Shown piece after piece: positions 16,746 to 22,657 of a DNA stretch of 32,448 nucleotides. The DNA comes from Rhodoferax sp. OV413 (GTDB lineage: Bacteria; Pseudomonadota; Gammaproteobacteria; Burkholderiales; Burkholderiaceae_C): the NCBI GenBank assembly GCA_945861785.1, contig CAMAWD010000076.1, positions 1 to 32,448 on the forward strand, given 5' to 3'. The position numbers were made by a program, and so were the translations under genes. The notes under the pieces are model-generated. The model saw nothing but the letters and a program-made list of their open reading frames with translations, was not told where the DNA came from and searched no databases. The stretch's first letter is position 1. Each line of letters opens with the position of its first letter.

Positions 16746-16955
16746 TCAACGCGATGCGCAGGACGCCAGCGCTGCGCGCCAGGCCTGTGCCACCTCGGTC
16801 GGTTCCCAGCGCACAGCGTTCAGGTAGGTGGTGGCGAACGCCTCGAACACCGCCAAGTGCCGCGTGCGCAGTTTCGGGTGCACCAGGCACTTGAGCAGCA
16901 GGTGGTTCAGGCAGAAGGCGACATCGAAGGCTGGGTCGCCGTACCAGGCACCGCA
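16746..16955 (-). pseudogene. 3' remnant of an aminoglycoside-phosphotransferase-like gene
   Basis: The last ~69 codons of a phosphotransferase-family (APH/ChoK-like) gene. The frame reads W-Y-G-D-P-A-F-D-V-A-F-C-L-N-H-L-L-L-K-C and continues as a helical C-terminus to TGA at 16746. The D-P-A-F-D block is the Mg-binding/DFG-equivalent region of this kinase-like fold. An in-frame TGA lies just upstream (16956-16958), and a trace of the preceding strand is out of frame. The N-terminal lobe and catalytic loop are missing, so this is a dead fragment. Confidence 0.72.
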
Positions 16956-17096
16956 TCAGAACCAGGTGAAACCAAGTATTCGTGGCGGCACACGCAGGGT
17001 GCGGGTTTTGAGGATGGCCAGGGAGCGATGACCAGGTTCGGGTGCTTGAATGCGGTCGTTGATGCGGTCCATGCGCACATTCAACCCGGCGCTACC

Positions 17097-17255
17097 TTAT
17101 TCCGTATGGGCATAGTCCCTGCGCAGACTGGCCACGGACAGCGCAAGGTGACCAATTCGGTTCACAAGCTCTTCCAGTTTGCGCTCAATGCGATCTTGCC
17201 CGGCCTGAAATCGCTTCAGATGTTCAAGCAACAAATTTTCGACTGATTCGTTCAT
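17097..17255 (-). CDS. Small coiled-coil protein, 52 residues
   Basis: A short gene with a strong GGGAGG ribosome site 7 bases before ATG 17255. The product is charged and helical with heptad spacing: L-L-L-E-H-L-K, then D-R-I-E-R-K-L-E-E-L-V, then V-A-S-L-R-R-D. I know of similar small proteins of unknown function in proteobacteria. After the TAA at 17097 the same frame reads L-N-V-R-M-D-R-I-N-D-R-I-Q, which looks like more coiled coil, so the gene may be shortened by a premature stop. It lies in a decayed stretch and is locally richer in AT than its neighbours. Confidence 0.6.
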   Translation of the reverse strand: MNESVENLLLEHLKRFQAGQDRIERKLEELVNRIGHLALSVASLRRDYAHTE

Positions 17256-17450
17256 GCTGAAACCTCCCAATGATCATCCTGCGCACATGGTGTTGGCAAG
17301 CAAAGCCACACACAAAATCCGCATTTCAACCGGATTGGCCAGTCCATTCTATTGATGTTTTCCGAATTGGTGGCAAGCCCAGGGAGAACGGGGCAATACG
17401 CTACTTACCGCAAAGCGCAACAGGGGGCCGACAGTTGGCAGTCCACCCGT
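17256..17450. other. Gap upstream of the small coiled-coil gene
   Basis: A 195-base gap between the small gene's start and the stop of the flavoprotein gene. It is visibly AT-richer than its flanks and holds the GGGAGG ribosome site (17263-17268). I see no gene and no terminator hairpin. Confidence 0.35.
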
Positions 17451-18428
17451 TCAGGCAGTCACAAATCCCGCCAAGCGCTTGCGGATGATGTCGTCCGCCT
17501 CGGCCATGATGCGGTCGATCAGTTCCTTGACGGTTGGCACATCGTGGATCAACCCCGCCACCATGCCGCAGGACCAGGCGCCAACGTCCATCGTGCCCTC
17601 CAGCATGATCTTCGGATAGACGCCGGCCACCTCGCCGATGATGTCCTCGAACTTGAGGTTGGCGCCCAGTGCGCGTTCTTTCTCCAGCAGCCGGTCGACA
17701 GCGGCATTGCGCAACACGCGCTCGGTGTTGCGCAAGGGGCGCATCACCAGTCGGGTGTCGAGTTCGCTCGCAGCGACGATGGCTTGTTTGACGTTCTCGT
17801 GCACGGGTGCCTCCTTGGTGGCGATAAATCGCGTGCCCATGTTCATGCCTTCGGCACCCAGCGCCAGCGCCGCCACCAGCGAGCGGCCGTCGGCCATACC
17901 ACCCGATGCCACGAACGGAATTTTCAGCTCGTCGGCGGCGCGCGGCAGCAGGATGAAATTGGGCACGTCGTCCTCGCCCGGGTGGCCACCACACTCGAAA
18001 CCGTCCACACTCACTGCGTCGCAACCGATCGATTGCGCCTTGAGCGAGTGGCGCACCGAGGTGCATTTGTGGATCACCTTGATACCTGCCTCGTGCAGAG
18101 CCGGCAGCCATTTTTGCGGGTTGTTGCCGGCGGTCTCCACCGCCTGGATGCCGCCGTCGATGATGGCTTTGATGTAGCCAGGATAGTCGGGCGACGACAC
18201 GGTGGGCAGGAAGGTGAGGTTCACGCCAAAGGGTTTGTCGGTCATCTCGCGGCAACGCCGGATCTCGTTGGCCAGCAACTCGGGCGTGCGCTGTGTGAGG
18301 CCGGTGATGATGCCCAGGCCACCGGCGTTGGACACGGCGGCTGCCAGTTCTGCGAAGCCCACAAAATGCATGCCGCCCTGGATGATGGGGTGCTGGATGC
18401 CGAACATCTCGGTGATTCTGGTTTTCAT
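17451..18428 (-). CDS. Nitronate monooxygenase-family FMN flavoprotein
   Basis: A 325-residue TIM-barrel FMN protein. The N-terminal I-Q-G-G-M block and S-N-A-G-G-L-G-I-I are typical of the 2-nitropropane dioxygenase fold. G-F-E-C-G-G-H-P-G-E-D-D-V at 143-155 matches the NADH:quinone reductase (PA1024-type) subgroup, and A-S-G-G-M-A and G-T-R-F follow in the phosphate-binding part. It could oxidise alkyl nitronates or reduce quinones with NADH; this motif favours the reductase reading. It stands alone, with about 170 bases to the phytochrome gene. ATG at 18428. Confidence 0.88.
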   Translation of the reverse strand: MKTRITEMFGIQHPIIQGGMHFVGFAELAAAVSNAGGLGIITGLTQRTPELLANEIRRCREMTDKPFGVNLTFLPTVSSPDYPGYIKAIIDGGIQAVETAGNNPQKWLPALHEAGIKVIHKCTSVRHSLKAQSIGCDAVSVDGFECGGHPGEDDVPNFILLPRAADELKIPFVASGGMADGRSLVAALALGAEGMNMGTRFIATKEAPVHENVKQAIVAASELDTRLVMRPLRNTERVLRNAAVDRLLEKERALGANLKFEDIIGEVAGVYPKIMLEGTMDVGAWSCGMVAGLIHDVPTVKELIDRIMAEADDIIRKRLAGFVTA

Positions 18429-18598
18429 GGAGCGGGTTTCCTGGGGTGTCGGTGGAGGGGATCGGGTGACCTTAGCCCGGGGGTGCGGGCGGCGCCGTCA
18501 CTTCGGGGACATTGGCGCAAAGGCTGTCTGAAACCGGGGTGCGCGGCGCAGGGGCATGTGAACGGGGCGCGGGCAAGGGGCTTGCGCAGATCCATTCT

Positions 18599-20893
18599 TC
18601 AAGCTGGCATAACCAATGGCGCGGGCGCCATGACCTGGAAATCCACGGTGAATTCTGCTCCTCGGTCCTGAATCGGCGCAATCTCCAGGGCGCCCCCAAT
18701 CTGCCGCGCCAGGTCAGTCACCAACTGCAGTCCGAGTGCGCCTTTGCGTCTGTCTTCAAAGTCTGGCGGTAGCCCCACTCCGGTATCGTTCACACGCAAG
18801 CGCCACTGCTGCGGTTCGGCCAGCGGCAGCAAATCAATGCTGACATGGCCTGTGGCATCACCGGGAAAGCCATGCTTCAGGCAGTTGGAGATCAACTCAC
18901 TGACCAGCAGGCCGCATGAAACGGCTTGGTCCATGCTGACCAGCACGGACTCCAGGTTGAGTTGAAGCTGGACAGCGCCGAAAGACGTTGACTGTGCCTG
19001 CAATGCCTGTGTGGACAGTTGCCTCAGGTAACTGCCCAGGTCAACCAAGGCAAAGGTCTCGGAGCGGTACAGCATTTCATGGAGCATCGACATGGACCGG
19101 ATCCGGCTCTGCATGTCGCCCAGTACGGATTTGACGTCCGCTGAGTCGCTGCGTCTACTCTCCATTCGCATAAGGCTGGAGACGACTTGCAGGTTGTTCT
19201 TGACCCGGTGGTGCACTTCCTTGATGAGGGCTTCCTTGTCGCTCAAGGCGTGCTGTAGAACAGCTTCGCTGAGTCGCAGCCTGGTCATTGTGTCGATCAC
19301 AAGAATCACCTGTCGGAGCGGCAGCAGGTACCACACCCCTTCACTGTCCAGATTCGTCCACGCCTTGCATTTCCCGGCCATGGTGCTGAGCCACAGCGCA
19401 AACGAGGTGCGCGGCATGATCACCAACTGACCATTGGCGTCGGTCCGCGACAGTACGGATTTTTCCGGATTGCCGGCCCAATACACGTCCTGCCGAAGTT
19501 CGGGGCGCAACCAGACAATGCCGCACGATGCGCCATCGGCAAGTTGAATTGCGGCAACTCCACAGATCGACTTCAACTCACGCTCCGTGAGTGGCGGCTG
19601 CAGAACCACACTGTCGGTAAAGTACGTGTCTTGCGTGGAATGTTGAAACTTCAGGCGCACGTGCCGAAGGATATCGCCACTGCGTTCATCGCTTGGCCAT
19701 ATGCCAAATGGCACGACAAGATCGTCCTTCCAGAATGCGCCGCCCGTGGCGTGGACAATTTGCAGCAGCGCGTCACTGCAATTGGAAACGGCGCTCGGCA
19801 ATGAAATTTGAGGTTGGTTGAAACTGTCCAAAATTTGCTGCTGCGCCGCGCTGGCCGCCAGTTGCAAAGCGTTGATCTGGCGCGACGCGTGCCAACTTAT
19901 CAGAAAACCAACGGCGACTGACAGCGCATGACAGGCCTGCCATAGTCGCAATGGCAGTGCGGTGGGTACGCGGTGCTGACAGGAAATCAGGCCCCACAAC
20001 TTGCCGTCGACCATGATTGAAATCACCAGGGTGGAAGCCGTTCCCATGTTGCGCAGGTACTGGATATGCATGGGGGAAATACTGCGCAGCGTGGCATGGC
20101 TCAGATCCAGTGGGGCGCCGCCCTGGACGCCGCCACACGGGGATACCGCGACCGGTGAGTAACCGACATCAGCGATATAACGTACCAGGTTGCTGCGGTA
20201 CAGCTCACGTGCTTGGGGCGGAATATCGGTGGCCGGGTAGTGCAGGCCCAACAGCGATTCGATACCGGTTTGGTGGGCATCGGCGATGACTTCCCCGTTC
20301 CAGTCCGCATCGAACTTGTAGACCATGACATGGTCCAACTGCGTCATCTGTTTGACGGACAGCGCCAATCGTTCGACCAGGTCTTGCTGATCGGTCGCAT
20401 CGCGCAGGATTTCGACAACACCTGCGTAGCTCTGCATGGGCTCGGGCATGCCCTTGGCGGTCGGCGCGGCTTGCATCTCTACAAAGCCAATTCCCTGGTG
20501 TATGTGAACCATGCCATCCAGAGCCAGTGATTGCCCCTGCTGTGGACGGGCCGGCAGGTCAATTATCTGGTGCCGGGTGCCGCCGCGCCCAAGCAGCGCC
20601 ATCGCTTGGAATACCCGCGTGTTGCCATCCGGTCCCATGAGGTCAGTCAGATGAAGTTGTGTGCCGCCGGCGGGAACATCCACGCCCAACCAGTGCTGCA
20701 GGTTGTTCGAGGTGTGCAGCACGACACCGCTACCGGGCGCAAAGGCGATGAGCGCCCCATGGGCCTGAATCGAACCTGGAAGGTGTATGGGCTCGCGTTC
20801 ACAGTTGTTCAGCGTAGTGTCAGCGCCGGCCTGTGTTTGCTGCGCATCACCTCCGGTGCGCCCGGACCCCGTCGGGTTGGTCATCTCAGACAT
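18599..20893 (-). CDS. bphP: Bacteriophytochrome sensor histidine kinase (HisKA_2/HWE type)
   Basis: A 764-residue light sensor. The PAS domain begins with Cys31 in N-N-C-E-R-E-P-I-H-L-P-G, the biliverdin attachment site. The GAF domain has P-A-T-D-I-P (220-225; usual form P-A-S-D-I-P) and R-N-M-G. The PHY tongue has W-L-R-P-E-L and P-R-T-S-F (495-499). The kinase part has E-V-H-H-R-V-K-N-N-L (His561/562) and N-D-T-G-V-G-L. It should autophosphorylate under red/far-red control. No response-regulator gene is adjacent. It starts inside the heme oxygenase gene (8-base overlap, ATG 20893). Base use is less GC-rich than the neighbours, hinting at transfer. Confidence 0.95.
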   Translation of the reverse strand: MSEMTNPTGSGRTGGDAQQTQAGADTTLNNCEREPIHLPGSIQAHGALIAFAPGSGVVLHTSNNLQHWLGVDVPAGGTQLHLTDLMGPDGNTRVFQAMALLGRGGTRHQIIDLPARPQQGQSLALDGMVHIHQGIGFVEMQAAPTAKGMPEPMQSYAGVVEILRDATDQQDLVERLALSVKQMTQLDHVMVYKFDADWNGEVIADAHQTGIESLLGLHYPATDIPPQARELYRSNLVRYIADVGYSPVAVSPCGGVQGGAPLDLSHATLRSISPMHIQYLRNMGTASTLVISIMVDGKLWGLISCQHRVPTALPLRLWQACHALSVAVGFLISWHASRQINALQLAASAAQQQILDSFNQPQISLPSAVSNCSDALLQIVHATGGAFWKDDLVVPFGIWPSDERSGDILRHVRLKFQHSTQDTYFTDSVVLQPPLTERELKSICGVAAIQLADGASCGIVWLRPELRQDVYWAGNPEKSVLSRTDANGQLVIMPRTSFALWLSTMAGKCKAWTNLDSEGVWYLLPLRQVILVIDTMTRLRLSEAVLQHALSDKEALIKEVHHRVKNNLQVVSSLMRMESRRSDSADVKSVLGDMQSRIRSMSMLHEMLYRSETFALVDLGSYLRQLSTQALQAQSTSFGAVQLQLNLESVLVSMDQAVSCGLLVSELISNCLKHGFPGDATGHVSIDLLPLAEPQQWRLRVNDTGVGLPPDFEDRRKGALGLQLVTDLARQIGGALEIAPIQDRGAEFTVDFQVMAPAPLVMPA

Positions 20894-21449
20894 TCGTTAC
20901 CCCTTCAAATTCACGTTGAAAAGCGCCGAATGTGGCGAGCGCAGCTGCCGTGGCCTGCGGTCTTTCCTGCTGTGGCAAGGCCTCCAACTGCAGGAGAAAT
21001 GCTTTCCAGTGGTGGGCGGTGTCGGTGCCATTACCCTGGATAAATCGGCCAGCGTGGTGGTGCGCCGGGTGCTCCGGCGGCAGGCTTTTTTTGATCACTT
21101 GCAGCCCCAGCATACTGCCCTCGAGCACATATTGAACACCAAAGGCATGGGCTTGCGATGTGATGTCGGGAACCGTGGCGAAAGTTCCACCACTCTGGCA
21201 GCCCAAGGCCTGCAGGTCGGCCAATAACCATGTCGACTTCACGAGGCGCGTGGTCGCCAGGTCAGGTTGAACCCAAATCCGCAACTGCACCTCCAGGGGC
21301 GCAAACAAACGGTATTGACACACGAGATATTGCCGATAGGTATCAACATCGACTTTGCCGCAAGCAATCCCCTGCATCAGCCGTGTATTTTCCAGCGCCA
21401 GGTGCGGCTCTGCTGTGCTCGCTTGCAACTGCTTGCGAAAGGATTCCAT
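20886..21449 (-). CDS. bphO: Biliverdin-producing heme oxygenase (BphO)
   Basis: A 187-residue, all-helical heme oxygenase, the usual length. The proximal His16 is in S-T-A-E-P-H-L-A-L-E, and the distal helix has Y-V-L-E-G-S-M-L-G (107-115). It opens heme to biliverdin IXalpha, CO and iron in the cytoplasm, supplying the chromophore of the bacteriophytochrome just downstream. The 8-base overlap with bphP shows they are translated together. ATG 21449 follows a modest purine-rich ribosome site. A 20-base palindrome lies about 80 bases upstream. Confidence 0.92.
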   Translation of the reverse strand: MESFRKQLQASTAEPHLALENTRLMQGIACGKVDVDTYRQYLVCQYRLFAPLEVQLRIWVQPDLATTRLVKSTWLLADLQALGCQSGGTFATVPDITSQAHAFGVQYVLEGSMLGLQVIKKSLPPEHPAHHHAGRFIQGNGTDTAHHWKAFLLQLEALPQQERPQATAAALATFGAFQREFEGVTNV

Positions 21450-21528
21450 GTGGGTAGGTGCGGCAGCGGGCCAAACTCGAAGAGCCCGCCCCCATTTTTT
21501 CGGATGTTACCCGGATTCATCGTGCAAT

Positions 21529-21548
21529 TGGCAGACAACTGTCTGCCA
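21529..21548. promoter_or_regulatory. 20-base palindrome upstream of bphO
   Basis: TGGCAGAC-AACT-GTCTGCCA: perfect 8-base arms around a 4-base centre, 80-99 bases before the bphO start. There is no T-run, so a dimeric regulator's operator is likelier than a terminator. It also sits beside the scar region, so it could be unrelated to bphO. Confidence 0.5.
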
Positions 21549-21604
21549 TACTTCGGTCATGCGAATCGTTGGATGCAAGCGTATCCCCGGCCCGGCCAGC
21601 CAGT

Positions 21605-21694
21605 GTGCAAGACCTCAAACTGCTGCTCGGCGCGTTGCACGACAACGGCGTTGAATATCTTTTGATTGGCGGTGACGCGTTGCACGTACTGGGC
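21605..21694 (+). pseudogene. 5' fragment of a nucleotidyltransferase-family gene
   Basis: About 30 codons on the plus strand read D-L-K-L-L-L-G-A-L-H-D-N-G-V-E-Y-L-L-I-G-G-D-A-L-H-V. This is the N-terminal helix and G-G-x-A-L strand of nucleotidyltransferase-fold proteins (AbiEii/MNT-like). The catalytic D-x-D that should follow is absent, because similarity stops where the Cas4-like fragment begins on the other strand. The frame is open upstream; GTG 21605 is the nearest start. It is a dead remnant. Confidence 0.6.
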
Positions 21695-21787
21695 AGCGAA
21701 TTCGCCCTCCCGGTAGCTCAGCGCGCATCGGCGCGGGTGGTAGGCGAACTGGTTGAGGGCGGAAGGGTTGACGAAATCGTCGGTCAC
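21695..21787 (-). pseudogene. 5' fragment of a Cas4-like nuclease gene
   Basis: From a GTG at 21787 the minus strand reads N-P-S-A-L-N-Q-F-A-Y-H-P-R-R-C-A-L-S-Y-R-E-G-E-F over about 31 codons. I recognise the N-terminus of Cas4 or Cas4-Cas1 fusion proteins (usual form A-L-N-Q-Y-A-Y-C-P-R-R-C). Family similarity then stops; the frame runs on to 21557 only as the complement of the nucleotidyltransferase fragment. The nuclease core is gone. The GTG overlaps the vapC stop by 4 bases (GTGA), so it was once translated behind the toxin gene. Confidence 0.6.
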
Positions 21788-22173
21788 GGTCCGGCCGGGT
21801 CCAGCAAGGACAAGCCGGCAATCGCCATGAAGTCGCGCGTATTGCCGGTCATCAGCGGCAGGCCTTCGACCCGCGCACTGGTCGCAATGATGGCGTCCGG
21901 CAATTTGATCGCCAGCAGGCTGCGCAGTTTGATGACCTCGTCCACGATCGGGCGCGCAAGGCCGATTTCCCCCATGCCACGCAACAGGTTTTCTGCGTCG
22001 TGACGACTTTGCTCACTGTGTCCGCGCCAGCCGAGCAATTCCATCGTGGTGATCACCGACACCATGGAGCCATCCATCAGCGCCTGCTCGACGTTCGCGA
22101 CGAAAGCCGGCGCAGCGTTGCCGTTGAGATAGTCGATCAGCACATTCGTGTCGATCAGGCAGCGAACAGTCAC
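21784..22173 (-). CDS. vapC: PIN-domain toxin, VapC family
   Basis: A 129-residue PIN-domain RNase. The acidic residues expected at the metal site are visible: Asp8 in L-I-D-T-N, Glu45 in T-M-E-L-L, Asp93 in L-P-D-A-I-I-A, and Asp114 near T-G-N-T-R-D-F. Family members cut RNA and are held inactive by their antitoxin. The start is GTG 22173, which overlaps the antitoxin stop by four bases (GTGA), the usual arrangement for such pairs. All key residues are present, so it is probably active. Confidence 0.9.
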   Translation of the reverse strand: MTVRCLIDTNVLIDYLNGNAAPAFVANVEQALMDGSMVSVITTMELLGWRGHSEQSRHDAENLLRGMGEIGLARPIVDEVIKLRSLLAIKLPDAIIATSARVEGLPLMTGNTRDFMAIAGLSLLDPAGP

Positions 22174-22424
22174 TCCCGTTGCCTCCGTTCGTCCCAGTCG
22201 GACCGCATCGCGCCGAATTCGTCGCGAAGTTGCTTTGGGTCGCGCCTGGGAAAGCTGTCGCGCGCGGCACGCGCCAAGGCGACGATGTCCGGCTTCGCGG
22301 CTGCGGCGGAGGCCTCTTCGTACATCACGATGATCCTGGCCTGCCCGACATTCGATGGCAGCTTGTCGCTGCTGACGTCGATCCGGTGATTGACGATAGG
22401 TGCCTCGATTTCGATGGCGATCAT
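22170..22424 (-). CDS. VapB-type antitoxin
   Basis: An 84-residue partner of the PIN toxin. The N-terminal half is beta-rich (I-E-I-E-A-P-I-V-N-H-R-I-D-V) and includes A-R-I-I-V-M-Y-E-E. The C-terminal half is charged and helical (F-P-R-R-D-P-K-Q-L-R-D-E-F), as expected for the toxin-wrapping tail. I do not see a textbook AbrB or ribbon-helix-helix motif, so the DNA-binding class is uncertain. AAGG lies 7 bases before ATG 22424. A 17-base palindrome just upstream is the likely autoregulatory site. Confidence 0.82.
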   Translation of the reverse strand: MIAIEIEAPIVNHRIDVSSDKLPSNVGQARIIVMYEEASAAAAKPDIVALARAARDSFPRRDPKQLRDEFGAMRSDWDERRQRE

Positions 22425-22456
22425 GGGTATCCTTCTTGATGCTCGGTTGGTCTTGG

Positions 22457-22473
22457 GACTGAACGATTCAGTC
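22457..22473. promoter_or_regulatory. 17-base palindrome upstream of the toxin-antitoxin operon
   Basis: GACTGAA-CGA-TTCAGTC: perfect 7-base arms, 33-49 bases before the antitoxin start codon. Position and symmetry are what a TA autorepression operator would show. There is no T-tract in either direction. Confidence 0.6.
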
Positions 22474-22561
22474 TGGCTTGGAACGCGGGCCCGCTACGGC
22501 GTGAGCAGTTCAACTCCAGAAGGCAGACGATCCCGATGCGGTGTCACAGCATAATCTGAAA

Positions 22562-22608
22562 ACGAGCGGGGCGAGCTTTTTAGTCGCCTTCGAGTGCGAA
22601 CCGCTCGT
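22562..22608. terminator. T-shaped three-way-junction hairpin, possible terminator of cluster B
   Basis: An 8-base outer stem (22562-22569 with 22601-22608) encloses two hairpins with no unpaired junction bases: GGCGA/TCGCC (22570-22574 with 22584-22588) and TTCG/CGAA (22589-22592 with 22597-22600). Read on the minus strand it follows the alkylsulfatase gene by about 50 bases and ends in TTTT, so it may terminate cluster B. The two-armed shape is unusual for an intrinsic terminator; a recombination or REP-like element is the alternative. Confidence 0.5.
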
Positions 22609-22657
22609 CGGAGACGACGAACACCCTGCTTTTGGATGCGCACCGTGAGGGCGGCCG

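Noticed and set aside
21450-22657. Possible CRISPR array near the Cas4-like fragment
   Set aside because: I looked for spaced direct repeats of 25-40 bases on either side and found none; only single palindromes are present.
22494-22657. Similar strings ending in L-L-T-P and I-V-T-P, with a shared 'cgctacggcgt' at about 22492 and 22660
   Set aside because: The match is only about 11 bases. It could be the edge of a small duplication but is too short to claim.
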